This document shows positions 11,129-23,102 of a stretch of DNA of 64,000 nt, piece after piece (position 1 is the stretch's first letter; the number at the start of each line of letters is the position of its first letter). The translations under genes were made by a program, and so were the position numbers. The DNA is from Heracleum sosnowskyi (taxonomy: Eukaryota; Streptophyta; Magnoliopsida; Apiales; Apiaceae): NCBI GenBank assembly GCA_030848705.1, contig CM061237.1, positions 80,967,910 through 81,031,909 on the forward strand, written 5' to 3'. Under the pieces are notes generated by a model. It was not told the origin of the DNA, searched no databases, and saw only the letters and a list, made by a program, of their open reading frames with translations.

Positions 11129-12184
11129 TGTTGGTCCTTGTGTATTGCAGAAGGGGGGGATGAATGCAATACTGATAAAATTCAATCTCAGTTTCAACAA
11201 CCAAACCAAAGATTTAATGTTATCAATAATGAGTATGCATTCACAAACAGTATAATCGAGAAGACAAGATTCACAAAATAAATGTTTTATTTATTTTGCA
11301 AAGTGTTGCTACAACCTCAAGAGAGAATTCTTGAGCTTCTGTTTTTCTTCACAGACACTTACTTGTCTTCGTTTCAATTCTAGAATGAATTGATAGTAGG
11401 TATAAGACTAATCCTATCACTATCAGTCACGAGTTTGTGAAGCTGCTGTCACTGTCAAGTGGCAGCTTCTTACAGATTGTCTTACCCATGTGACTTTCCT
11501 AAATTGCTAACATGTCAGATATACATTACAAAGAAAGCAACCTAGATTCATTCTATTTCCAGCTTAAGCAATTCAGCAAATAAAGACTTGACCTTGCTCT
11601 TGAATTGATTCGCCTTTGTTTTGCAGTGCTTGAAGCTTCTGTCGTAGTCTTGCAGACTTGGTGCAGCTTAGGGATACTGCAACACGCCTGTTTCTTGAAC
11701 ATTGAAGCTGTCACGGGATTTGACTGAGAAAGATACCTAGAACAGGGATCTTTCTCGAGACAGTTACTTTGGCCATAAAGCTTGCTGTCACAGGAATGTG
11801 CTTTTGGTGACAGTAGGAGTTCCCCGCATAATGTTTTGTCGAGGTTCCCAAGCTTGCTGTCGAGGGCTAAGGTTGGTGTCGCGTAGTCTTCCGCCAATGT
11901 TGCTGTCAGAGTGAATATGCTGTCTTGACTTGCAACATTCTGTCTTCTTGTAATCTTACTGTCGAAGCTTTAGGACAGTAACCTTTATTCATGTTGTCAT
12001 CTAATTATACATCCTTTGAGGCTTGAACACAGCAAGTGAACTTCTTTCAAATTATGCAACTAGAATAACATTACATACTGATTACAAGAACATACTTTGG
12101 CTGTGACAGTATGTTCTACTTAATTAAAAATTAAGTACATTCAAAATCAAGTTGTTTCTATGTTATCACCCATAAATCCCAACA
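11129..12184 (-). repeat. 5' LTR of SIRE element C
   Basis: On the minus strand the LTR begins TGTTGGGATTTATGGG at 12184 and ends GGACCAACA at 11129, about 1056 bp. The boundaries are set by the TG...CA ends, by the primer-binding site immediately beyond 11129, and by a near-copy (62263-63316) that on its other side is followed by a polypurine tract. It holds about 14 GACAG/CTGTC pentamers, where roughly 2 would be expected by chance. Confidence 0.92.
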
Positions 12185-12189
12185 AAGAT

Positions 12190-12637
12190 CAACAGGTGGA
12201 ATATATCCATCAACACAAGTTTTTTTTTAAAGGAATGCCAAATATTTCATTAGGATGGGAAGGTATTACCAAGGTCTTCACATATGCCTCCTCCGTCGAC
12301 TCCTTCGATAGCTCGTTATTCGATTTCAACCCTTCTTCTCCACGTTATTTGATTTCAGCCCTTCTTTTCCACGTCGCAAGGTTATCAATATCGTACGTCG
12401 TCGTCGACTCGTAATAGTCCTTGAAGATTCCGCCATAGACGTCTACAAACGCAAGAAGTTCTATCCATTTCAGCACAACTATCTCAATCAAATACCTTTA
12501 TCTTAACTCACTCAGCGGTACTATATCCAATAGTCCAATACGAACTCAAAATGAGCTCTGACGTTCCTTATATAACTATATACACTCCCACACACTCTCG
12601 TTTCTAGTTTTACTATAACCCTTGCTCTGATACCAAC
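12190..12637 (-). other. 5' leader and primer site of gypsy element H
   Basis: Internal sequence just downstream of the H LTR on the minus strand. TGGTATCAGAGC at 12624-12635 is the tRNA-Met primer site, two bases from the LTR end. The rest is leader without a convincing ORF. It is broken at 12184/12185 by element C, so the remainder of H lies left of the window. Confidence 0.75.
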
Positions 12638-15600
12638 TGTAACGCCCCAAATCCGGGGTCAAAGGATTTGGTCGTCACACTGCACCCTTAATCCAAACAA
12701 CCTGTTCAATATAAAATCAACACAATAATAATAATATCTGTGACCCCAACTCTACCAAGAATCTTTAAAGGTTATAGTGCTAGAAACAAGAATCCAAAAT
12801 TTCATTACAACAATCTTTCTTCTTTACAACCATTCTCTTTACATAAATTCTAATACACTAGTATAACTTCGATAAGAAGTATACCAGGCAACTATTCTTA
12901 TACAATATATTATTCAATAGAAAACATCTATATACAAAACCTCTCACTAGCTCCAAATGCTCTGGATCTGAACGTCTTTACGCTAATATCCTTCCCCATC
13001 TCTGATCAGCTACGTTGACAACTCTCGCCAATATACCTTCTTACTGGCAGGCTAAAATATATATAAAGAAAACAAGTATGAGCGAATGAATTGCTCAGCA
13101 AGCGCATTATCAAATATAATACAGAAGGTTTCCAAAATAAACTTTGGATTTTTCAAATAAACAAGCCTTTGGCTTAAACATTTGTAATCTCTAATATTTT
13201 CAAATCAAGTTTGGTAATTTACCACAATTTCTCATTCTTCTTCTCGCAATTGAATAGTTTAAAACACAAAAAGATTTATATTGGTCGTTACGGCGACCGA
13301 ATCAACAATAACTACAATAGTAAGTGGAAAATATGAAATAAATATAAATCATACGTCTTCAAGACCATAGTTTGTACAAAAATACTAGTTTTGAAGATAA
13401 CAGATCTATTCACAACATTTTCTGAAACCAACAACTCTGGAAGGTTAGAATAATCAAGGGGTAAGAATGAGACAACACGCTCGGTCAAGGAATAAGGAAC
13501 GCACTTCAAGACTTCAACATGGTACCGACTGGATACGCGGTATGAATAAAACTCATCAGAATAGATATCTCACGACTACCAATGGAATCAAGGAAGTGGA
13601 TTTCGACTATTTGGAATCCAAATGAATTAAGAGTAAGTGATTTCAGCAAGATTGAAACCACCATTTATTAATCAACAACCAAAACTTTTTACGCAACGAA
13701 TAAACCTGAATATCAGGTCATAACTCACAAGTACAAAACATATGGGTGTAACTCATCCCAGAAATAAGAATTGATATTTAGAATTGGATTTTTAACATTT
13801 ATCAAATCAAAGGTTGTGTTGCTGGCTAGCCACGCATCAACCCCGGACTTGCTTATAGCAAAGTCCTCTATTGGATCCTAGGCCAATCTGGGCCTTAATT
13901 TATTCTGACCATAAATATGGTCCTACCATTACTGGTCCATTTAAAAACGTTCCAATCCTATATTATATACGTCAGGTGTCAGAACAATTGACAACCTTAC
14001 TTCGACAATCAGGTGTCGGAAGAATCGACAACCTTAATACAACAAACGCTGGAAAACTCACGTTCCAGGAAACAATTCAACTATGAAGAATCCATCAAGG
14101 AATAACAATATAATCTAGTATCGACGAGATCGACACAATATCGGGAGGTGCACATGAAAAGTGACAATATAATAAACATCGACGAGATCGATGTAACAAC
14201 TGGGATATAATGAAGAATAAACAATGACATGCTCAACAAGATTAAGTCTGATATGAAACAGGCATTATGATATCAACAGAATTTGCAACAACTCAATATA
14301 GAATAGGGTTCAAAGAACAGGCTCTAGATGGCCTCAACAGTTCAAATTATCACATCATGGAAGAATTAGTTAAGATGTACTAATCTGGTAAGTGACAAGA
14401 AAGTCAAGTTCAAGTTTAAGAAAAAGTCAAGGTGAAGTTTATAAATGAAGAAAACAAGGGTTTATTAACTTCTGACAGAAATAGTTCAAGTCCTTCGAAC
14501 ATATACTTATAATAGATAAGCCTTGTATTTGAAGGAAGTAAACTAAATCATGCACAACATATATGAATTCGAATCAGGGAATGGATCAGATGATCGCATT
14601 AACAAGAAATGATAATAATACTTGCATGGATGCAAGATGGAAAATGGAATACTTGTAGAACAAGTACCACGACTTCGGAATTTAAAATAACATTTTCAAC
14701 ATAGGGTTCACAAGTTCCCACTCATCTAGGGTTGGCAATATTCCAACCTAATATTTTAAAATCATATCTTTTAAAAGAAAGCCTTAATATACGGCCCATA
14801 ATTATCTCTTTAAACTTTCAATATAATAAGTATATCTTTCCAATCAACCCTACAAAAATGAATCTAAGTTCATAAAGTATAAAAGAATGCTCGTCAACTT
14901 ACGAGTTTAAATAAAATACATGCAGTTCAATGCAAAAGAGTCATCATTAAATTTTTAGGAAAAAGTATGCCAATTGCATAATAATAATTCAATAAATATC
15001 AATCAATTAATAAGCAAGGGTATAAACACTTGCCTCTGGTCCTTAGCTATTTCGTAACGCTGAAACAATACGATTCCCTCCTTATTCTGTCTTATCGCAC
15101 GATTTTCTACTTCCGTCCTTCTTTGCTTTAACGCTCTTGCGAATACCACTAGTCTGCTTCTACCATTTCGAATCCACGTGCCAGCCTCGATAGTCAAACA
15201 TGAGACGGTACTTAGCCTTCAACGTATGATTCTCACATTCCATAAACTCTTTTAGAAGAAATACATTGCAAATATCCTCTACGGGTGCTGACGTCCCCTT
15301 GGTGCTACGTCATCTCTCAATAACTCAATCCGTCGTAAACAATAACTCATCCTTCTCCGTCATCTCTTTATTTAACACACTTCGATAATCTGACTCGTCT
15401 CGTCCGATAGCCTCTGTTGCATAGACAACCATATTCAATAGATAGAATAATCACGATTAACTAAATAAGTAATCCACGTAACTCGCTCGACAAAAGTCTC
15501 CATACTATAAAAGTCAACATCTAAGTCAACGGCCTCGTAAATCTCATTTTCTAACATTACTGACAAATTTCTATTTCCAACTACCCCTCGTGATAACATT

Positions 15601-17629
15601 AGACACAACCAATTATTCAAACAAATCTCAACACAATTTATTCGCATGCATGACTCAACAACAGATAATTCACATCATTCATATAACACATTTAAACAAG
15701 TAACCAGTTACGTATCGGACGCCCGGTCTAATTTACGATATTTAAAACTCAGATACTAGCCCTAGTACGGGCATATACTGACTATAAAACACATTACACA
15801 ACTCATACGAACCATATATCACTTACAAATATTTTTAAAACATCACACGAAGCTTATTTGAATTTAAATAAGCCACCAACAAATTTTTAAATAAAAAATC
15901 GGATTTTTAAACCCAATATAAGTATTTTAAATGTAAAAAAATCAATTAATAAAATTAATTGACATTCTTTAAATGCTCAAACTATTTTTAAATAATAAAT
16001 CAGGTTTTAAAATAATTAAACTAAATTTTAAATTAATTAAATCTAATTAATAATCAATTTTTAAGAATTAACTGATTAAAATAATTAATCAATTAATTAA
16101 ATTAATTAATTATTAATTAAAAATAATTAAAATAATTAAGTTTAATCAATTTTCGAATTTAAAATAATAAATAAGATTTTCCAGAATTTTCTGAATAATA
16201 AAATGTATTTTTAAATTAAAATATGATTTTTAGAATTTTTAAAACAATTTTTGAATTATTTTAAAAATTAAAAATCCAGAAACAGTTTTTAGAAATGCAA
16301 TTAGGGTTTTCTGGATCGAAACCGGGTCAGGTAGGGTTTGAAAACGGGTCGCCAAGAACACGATGGGTCGTCAAGAACAGCCGGCGGAAACCCAGATTCC
16401 GGCCGGTGTTCCGGCGTCCCCAAACCGATTCCGGCGACTCCAAAACAACTCCAAATGCACAGGTTTTTGAGGGGGAAACACGGGGCTCCAAAACACATCA
16501 CAATTTCAGTCGAAATCAACCGGAAACGATCGAATCGACGATGAACGCCGGCGACGACCGACTTTCCGGCTTACAGAAACGAAAGCCAACCTCTACAAAT
16601 AATACATGTATCAACAACTCCTTATGTTACGATCTATCCATTGGTGGTAACGAAATCACGAACCAATCACTACAACTCAAACTCCGGCCAAAACTGAGAA
16701 ATATCCAGCGACCTTCATAATTTCCGATCTAGACGATTTACAGCTCTAAAAATCGTGCAAAAATCATCAACAAACTCTTTACAACATATACAGTCTAATT
16801 ATGCAACCAATTAACAAGAATAACGAAGATTAAAGATTCCCCCAAATTAAATATAAAAATTCGAAAATAAATAAATAATTAAAAATCGGAAAGATCAAAA
16901 AATCATACCCACATGAATTTTGATGGTGGATTTAGGTAGAGGATGATGAGAGATTCGATTTGGTTACAAGTAACATCGAAATCGGATTCCGATAACGCCT
17001 TCAAAAGTTGGTTTGATTCTCAAGAACACGAAGAACACGTTTCAGGGGTTTTTAGTTTTTTAACTGTAATTAAGCTTGATTATACGAAAAACAAAGTACG
17101 ATTTGCCTTTTTATAATAAACGGAAAATAATACCCCAAACGACATTTTTGGATCTATATTGATCCGATGGATCGTTTTAAATACAATATAACAGAATATA
17201 TGCTTTAACCTTTAATAAAGCAGAATACACGTTTTTCGAGACGATAATCATCCATAAAGTATGGATAACTACAAGTATCGTTTAATACAAAATATACGAA
17301 CCAAAATACCTCCATTACGAATATTTTCGAATACTTCCCACTTTAACGAATGAAATATTGGTACGAACGATATACCAATGTCCCGAATAATTTGGGAACG
17401 ATCCAAATTTTCTTTTCGATAATTAAAATAGAATAAAATAGTATGACATCCTTTTCAAAATAGTTTCTAATTCCCCACACAATTCACATAGCACCACAAT
17501 ATCACATATTCAATCATTTAACGAATAACTTAGCACGTTTAAACAGATAAATCACTTAATAACTCTTAATATGAACTTAAAATTTCATTTCACATCACAG
17601 AATAACACGTAATTTTCCCGGATCTTACA
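12638..17629 (-). repeat. Very long (about 5 kb) 5' LTR of gypsy element H
   Basis: On the minus strand this starts TGTAAGATCCGGG at 17629, inside an integrase gene, and ends GGGGCGTTACA at 12638, directly before a primer site. Those two ends define one LTR of 4992 bp. The TGTAA...TTACA ends and a phrase also found in F (ATGAGCGAA ... GCTCAGCAAG, near 13080) resemble Tekay/Del-type gypsy LTRs. Internally it is AT-rich (extreme at 15860-16290), with short ORFs on both strands near 16300-16720 that I do not regard as genes. I cannot exclude an unrecognised insertion within it. Confidence 0.7.
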
Positions 17630-18480
17630 GTAGTGCCCAACCGGTCACAAAATTCTCTCATCTCCTTGTTGTCAAACTGCTTACCATTATCTGAGATCAA
17701 CTTGTAGGGTATGCCAAATCGACAAACAATAGCCCGATACACAAAATCAATGAGCTTCTTTGCAGTTATTGTGGCTAAGGGCTCATCCTCTGCCCATTTA
17801 GTGAAATAATCCACCGCAACCACAACATACTTCACACTACCTTTGGCTTTAGGCAATTCCCCAATCAAATCTATCCCCCACATGGCAAAGGTCCAGGGGC
17901 TCATGAGTGAAGTTAGCGGTGTCACCGGGCTGTTATAAAAATTTGCATACCTTTGGCACTTCTCACAAGCTCTAGCAAACTCAAAAACATCTTTTTTAAG
18001 GGTCGGCCAGTAATACCCTTGACGAAGTATCTTCTGTTCCAATGAACTACCCCCCGAGTGATTACCACAAATACCTTCATGAACCTCCTTTAGTATATAG
18101 TTGCATTCTTCTCCATCAACACATTTGAGTAGGGGCACATTGAAGCCTCGCCTATATAAACCTCCATCATATATTGCATACATGGCGGCCATATACTGCA
18201 CTCGTCGTGCTTCATTCTTATCATCTGGTAAGGCACCATTTTTTATGTAAGCCAAAAGGGGAGACATCCACGTTAGTCCTTCTTCCACCACCATACGCTA
18301 TTCCTCTGGCACGCTAGGCCTCCTCTGTATATCCAAAGGTGTTGACCTTAACAGAGTGGTCTCACGACGCGAACCGAACTTGGCAAGTTCGTCTGCCGTC
18401 TCATTATGACCCCGAGGGATGAGCTCTAGGTTGGCCTCGTTAAACAGCCTGATCAACCTTTTCGCACAACGCAAATACAA
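17630..18480 (-). pseudogene. pol: RNase H end and integrase of a Tat-like gypsy element, truncated
   Basis: Part of a Ty3/gypsy pol. 18298-18480 encodes the end of an RNase H (LRCAKRLIRLFNEANLE, IPRGHNETADELAKFGS). After an in-frame TAG (18298-18300) comes the integrase: an HHCC zinc finger (HEGICGNH ... CEKCQRY), catalytic D (WGIDLIGELP) and D (ISDNGKQF). The frame ends at LGTT, where the LTR of H is inserted, so the third catalytic residue (E) is missing here. YFTKWAEDEPLATITAKK is typical of the Tat/Ogre/Retand group. Upstream (right of about 18485) homology stops abruptly, so both ends are truncated. Confidence 0.88.
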
Positions 18481-18624
18481 TATGTGGTGTTCTTAATCTG
18501 TTTTTCAGAATATGACGTAAAACATCTAAAAATTAATAACTTTAAAATAATTAACATCAATTTAGTGAAATTTCAAAATATTATTTTAACCTTTTTTCCC
18601 AAAAAAAATTGGAACATTATATTT
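18481..18624. other. AT-rich unassigned sequence
   Basis: Short AT-rich stretch between the gypsy relic and the MITE-like element. I see no feature. Confidence 0.4.
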
Positions 18625-19055
18625 ATGTGCGTGTTTGGGGTATCACAAAAAAGTTGACTTATAGCCTAAAATGAGTAAGTGTCATATAAGTGATAAGTTG
18701 ATGAATTCTTATAAGTTATACGGGTGTTTGGATAAATTTACTTATAAGTTAGTTAAGAGTTTGCTAAATTAAATTTTAAAAAAATAATTATTAAATACAA
18801 TAATTTCAACACTTGCATTTTAAATTAAAAAAATATTTAAAAACACAAAGGTAAAAATATAAAGTATTAAAAAACAGAGAAATCAAGTAATAAGTCAATA
18901 AGTTCAGGAAAATGTACCCCATTATTAACATTCAACTTATCGACATATAAGTTATAAGTTGAGGTCATAAGTTGGGTTGGCAAACACCCCTCATAAGTTC
19001 TTACGGGTTTATAAGCCATAAGTCAGCTTATATTTCCGTTGCCAAACAGACCCTA
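18625..19055. mobile_element. MITE-like non-autonomous DNA transposon
   Basis: About 430 bp bounded by imperfect terminal inverted repeats: the left end contains GTGTTTGG followed by AAAGTTGACTTATAGCC, and the right end contains the inverse, GGCTTATAAACC ... CCAAACAG. The interior is AT-rich, lacks an ORF, and repeats ACTTATAAGTTA-like subterminal words. The GTGTTTGG ends with ACTTATAAG subterminal repeats resemble hAT-type MITEs. I could not define a clean target-site duplication, so the ends may be off by some bases. Confidence 0.5.
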
Positions 19056-19129
19056 TATAATATCCCAACAGTATAAAGGTACAATAACAATAATAATATA
19101 ACAAACTAGTGTGCCAATAGAATTAGGAG

Positions 19130-20593
19130 GTGTGTGAAAGAAACTGAATTATTCAAAGTAGCTAAGGGGGATTCATTGGCCACAGAAAGGGCTCTTAGGA
19201 AATTGCTTATGTGTAATTGGGAAGGGCCAACTGTAAGATTTCTGGATGAAAGCCTAAAAATAGGGTTGTAAAAGGGGAATTAGATCATAAGAAGTTTGTT
19301 AGTAATAATCTGGAGTGGGTGGATCCAAATAATAGAGTTCTGGCTGCGTTAGGAGATGTAGAAGGTTTAAGAATTGCCACGAATCAGATTCACTACAAAA
19401 GCCTAATAAATCTGAGAAGGAAGTGCACAAGTTAGAGGATCAGGAGTATGTAGCAAAGCTGAATAGAGCGTTGATAGTATGATGGAGAGAGGTTTGACAT
19501 GATTCACTTGGCTCCCTATGACCGGAAGTATTCTACAGGAAGTTCTGCAGGAATTAGGTTTGAAGGATATCGTAGTTGAGGAAATTTCTTGTTGGAAGTA
19601 TTTGCTGATCTTCAAAAATGGTAAAGAAAGAGAATGTTTTGAATTTGGAACCATAAAGAAATGGGTTTATGATATGAGAAAGGTAGTTAGGAAGACTTTA
19701 GAATCCAAAGGAAAACAGTTGTGAAAATCAGGGGATTACCATGTAATGTATGGGTAAAAGAGAATCTCATCCATTTGACAAAAGGTTTGGCAGGTTGGGG
19801 ATTTTGGATTAATAATCAGGATGAAATCAGCGTCCTAGAAAACCCAAGGGTGTGTTTGTACATAGATAATTTATCAAAAATAGCTAGCACCACTTGGATA
19901 AAAGTTTAAAAATCTAATTTCTACATTGCCGCGGAGGAAATTGGCTATGCTTGGGAAAATGATGTTGGGAAGAAGAAAGATACTTAGGTATCTGTCATCA
20001 AGGATGATCTAGAAGGTAAAGTTACTTCTTATGAGAAACAAGAAAGTTTAGAGGTGAAAGATGATAACTTGTCTAACATCTCAAGAGTTTCTGACTCCTT
20101 TGCGAAGGCACCTAAGGTGCCCCTAGATGAGGGCAGAATTGATACTTGTGATGATCTGAACAAAAGAGATTCTAAAGGGAGAAGTAAAAACAAAGTTGAT
20201 TTAGTATGGGATTACACCAATTCACTGGATAATGGAGACAACATCTTTCAGGTAGGAGAACTCTCTACTAATGGAAGCTCTCAGGCTTCGTTATGCAAAC
20301 TACTGGGGAAGGTGCAGATAAAAGGACCTGGTAGACCAAAAAAAAGGAGGAATAGGAAAAATCCTTTTGAAGTAGGTAAGTGCAAACTTTGGCTGAGAAG
20401 AAAGAAGGATATCATCACTCATAAAGCTATCCACGATTTTCAAGTAAGCTCCAGGCAAAGAGAAATCAAAGAAGTAGAACTTGAGGCCCTAAAAATCATG
20501 GAAACGGCATCTCACATAGGGTTAACTTGCAACAAGGGAGAAGAGGACACTCTAAGAATAATAAAGGAACAGTTGAAGAAGGTGAAAGTCTGA
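19130..20593 (+). pseudogene. LINE ORF1 remnant (RNA-binding protein)
   Basis: The ORF1 of plant L1 elements, an RNA-binding protein with a DUF4283-like region. Recognisable pieces in separate short frames are EISCWKYLLIFKNGKERE (19518-19724), KIRGLPCNVWVKENLIHLTK and DEISVLENPRVCLYIDN (19721-19909), and a charged C-terminal part (20054-20593) with the basic stretch GRPKKRRNRKNPFE. Stops and frameshifts separate these pieces. No zinc knuckle is seen. Confidence 0.65.
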
Positions 20594-20629
20594 AGTACTA
20601 TTAGTGAAAGTCTAAGATACATTTTTTTT

Positions 20630-20816
20630 ATGGATAATATCTCTTTTCTCAGCTGGAATATAAAGAGGTTGGGAAAGGACCTAAATAAAAAGAACTTGAT
20701 GAATTTTCTTCTTCAGTGGAAGCCTTCAGTAGCTTGTCTTCAAGAGACGAAAATCTCTTACATAGATGGCAAGAGTTTTAAAGACTTATGGCCAGGGACT
20801 CCTGTCAAGGGTTTAT
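20630..20816 (+). pseudogene. LINE ORF2, N-terminal endonuclease fragment
   Basis: Starts MDNISFLSWNIKRLGK and continues to VACLQETK, the first motifs of the AP-like endonuclease of L1 ORF2 (SWN and QETK). It is cut off after about 62 codons by the gypsy LTR at 20817, so endonuclease catalysis and the RT are lost from this copy. Confidence 0.82.
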
Positions 20817-22186
20817 TGTAACACCCTCAGATCCGGGGTCAGAAATCTAGGTTGTCATGTCATCATCCAATCGTATAATACCTGTATTAACTCAATGATC
20901 CAACAAAACAACTCCAAAGACCCCAATCTCTTACACACACAAGTTATAGCCTTAGAAACGATACACAGTAACATTAGTTATTACAAACCAAATGTACAAT
21001 CCAGGATCTCACTCTATCAGCTACAACCTCTACATGAAGTTATCACAACCAATATCTATAAACAACTTACTCATGATAGCTAAGCCTATCCAGCTTACTC
21101 ATGCAATATCCTTCCTGAGCTGAACTATATCAAGGGAGTATCTCCTACCTTCTTTTCCTCGCAGTATGGGACGACTGACTATGATCTCCTTCTATTGAAA
21201 ATAAAATTTTTAACAAGCAAGGATGAGCGAAAGAATGCTCAGCAAGTTAAGTAGTCACCAATATAGAGTTTTTCCAACAACATAATAGTAGTACAAAGTT
21301 TTTCTAATTTAAAGTATTCATACTTATTTGAAGTTTAGAATACCACCGTATGAACGAATTCAGTTCCAAATTTTGAAAGACACTATTCGTGGCTTAGCAC
21401 GGTCTTTAGAAATCAACAAGTACGCAGTTCTGGATACTGTAAGATGAACAACACTAGGTCACAAGTTTTAAAATATCGTTTGTTTTTCGTAAAAACATTT
21501 CATACAGTTCAAGATTCTGTAACAAAGAATATACTTTTCAACTACTGTCAACATTATTGATAACTCAGCACCTAGGCTTTCGTTACAATGTTACAGTACA
21601 ATTCCAATTGGAAGAATCAGGACTATACTGGAGCACACCCACAGTACACGATGATCAGTCGTATAGTACCGTGAAATTTTGTACTAGTAGACGGATGATC
21701 CTAACCGATCATCACCCTGGCAACTTTGGCCATAAAATATTTATCTGCTGGGCCGGTGTCAATCGACCTCTTACGTTACAGGGCGACATCAAAGGCCCTA
21801 ATTTATCTATCGGGCCGGTGTCAATCGACCTCTTACGCTAACATGGCGACATCAAAGGCCCTAATTTACCTGTCGGGCCGGTGTCAATCGACCTCTTATG
21901 CTAACAGGGCGACATCAAAGGCCCTAACTTTCTCCAGTCCCTTGAAGAACCCTATTCATATCCGGAACGGAAATTAATCCGAGTTCCCCAAGCATAGTGC
22001 TTGTTGATAGGTATGATTAACAATTATATCCTTACTTCCGAAAGTGTTTGGGGAAGTAAAATCGCTATGTGGTTTGACTTCAGTCAACATATTCATTTGC
22101 CAAGAAAAGTTCGTTTTGAAAATCATGACCTGGGAGTTAGTCGGAGTTTTCTGTAATTACCTAAGTTGGAATCCCAAAGTTGTCAG
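20817..22186 (-). repeat. Gypsy LTR F, truncated at its right end
   Basis: Begins (plus strand) TGTAACACCCTCAGATCC directly after LINE ORF2, which corresponds to the 3' end of an LTR on the minus strand. It shares with the H LTR the TGTAAC...CCGGGGTC end and the GAGCGAA...GCTCAGCAAG phrase (near 21225). There is no primer site next to 20817, as expected for a 3' or solo LTR. The right limit is set only by the start of homology to the element-A LTR near 22187. Confidence 0.65.
21750..21931. repeat. Three tandem 62-63 bp repeats in LTR F
   Basis: Units start at 21750, 21812 and 21875 with GGGCCGGTGTCAATCGACCT and continue with GGCGACATCAAAGGCCCTAA. The copies differ at a few positions. No coding meaning is apparent. 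Confidence 0.9.
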
Positions 22187-22943
22187 CACCTAAAAGATCA
22201 AGATGTTTATCGTCTCGGAAGAAGTTGATTTAAGTCTAAATCTGAAACATCCTGAAAGTCAAAAGAATATTACATGGTATGTTTAGGTTTAAATAGAAGT
22301 ACAATTTGCTTGCTGAAAAAGGAAAGAAACTTCAAGGGTCAATCAGTAATAGAAAAGATTCGATGGTTTTCTTTTAAGAAAAACCATCGAAGTGGATCAA
22401 ATGAAGTTGAAAGAAAAACCATCGAATGATTATTTTTAATTCGATAGATTTTATTTAAAATCTATTGAAGGAAAGAAAAACAAATCCATTCGATAGTTTT
22501 TAAAATAAGGAGCAGGTGAAACTTATGTATCTATGTCAAGTTGATGAAAACTTGAACGACCAGGATTCTTCCTACAAAGGCTTCGATAGTTTTCAAGTCT
22601 ACAATTTGAAGACTGAAGACATTGTCTTCTTCAGTTAGGATTTTCACAGAACATTTACGAGGAGAGAGTTTGAGCCAGAGAAATTCACAGAGAAATTAAT
22701 AGTGCTTTGAATTCTATCATTGTATTGATTTTGTGTAACCTAAACTCATTGAAGCTAATCCTACGGATTAGAATTGTAGCACCCCTCGCGGTTTATATTT
22801 ATAAAACAATATATTCCCAGACTCGTGTTTTGATTTGGTGCATTTGATTTCGTATTAGAACGGAAAGAATTATCCGCGAACGAAATTAAATAATTTGTGA
22901 GTATCGTATTCAACCCCCCTTCTACGATACTTTGGACCTAACA
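22187..22943 (+). repeat. 5' LTR of element A (5'-truncated)
   Basis: The right end TTGGACCTAACA at 22943 and the following primer site match element B. Homology to the B LTR begins only near 22187, so about 350 bp of the usual 1.1-kb LTR start (upstream of ACCTAAAAGATC) is missing or replaced. It contains several TTCGATGG/TTCGATAG repeats (22360-22510). Confidence 0.8.
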
Positions 22944-23102
22944 ATTGGTATCAGAGCTTCTTGATTGACGTACAAATCAGATCCGGTGAATGAGACCAAA
23001 ATCAAACAGGCTTGAAAATTTGAAGCAAATTTTTTAACTTTCAAAATTTTTCATTTAATTGGAATTTCTTGAATTTTAAACAATTTGAAATTTTCAGAAA
23101 CC

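Larger units (their letters stand above)
1..12184 (-). mobile_element. SIRE-type copia retrotransposon C (3' end off window)
   Basis: This is a minus-strand LTR retrotransposon. Reading leftwards from 12184 it has a 5' LTR, an initiator-tRNA-Met primer site, a broken gag, an intact copia-order pol (PR-IN-RT-RH), a 1.3-kb spacer with a small acidic ORF, and a long ORF3 that leaves the window at position 1. The polypurine tract and 3' LTR are therefore not seen. The gag/pol/ORF3 layout is that of the SIRE/Maximus lineage. It is inserted in the leader of gypsy element H. The target-site half next to the 5' LTR would be AAGAT (12185-12189); its partner is off the window. The LTR closely matches the one at 62263-63316, so C and E belong to one family. 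Confidence 0.9.
19075..20816 (+). mobile_element. L1-type LINE, decayed and truncated
   Basis: A plant L1-type non-LTR retrotransposon on the plus strand: an ORF1 remnant (about 19130-20593) followed by the first 62 codons of ORF2. It ends at 20816, where the gypsy LTR F begins, so the reverse transcriptase lies elsewhere or is lost. The 5' boundary near 19075 is not defined by any signal I can see. Confidence 0.75.

Noticed and set aside
11078..11209. In-frame extension of gag of C into the LTR (MVWLLKLRLNF...)
   Set aside because: It crosses the primer site and the LTR end; the ATG at 11077 matches the gag starts of sister elements.
16295..16720. Overlapping ORFs on both strands in the H LTR
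   Set aside because: Locally higher GC keeps several frames open; there is no recognisable domain, and an LTR interior is an unlikely gene site.
17590..17635. C-terminal tail VRSGKITCYSVM on the gypsy integrase
   Set aside because: It is the first bases of the H LTR read in the integrase frame.
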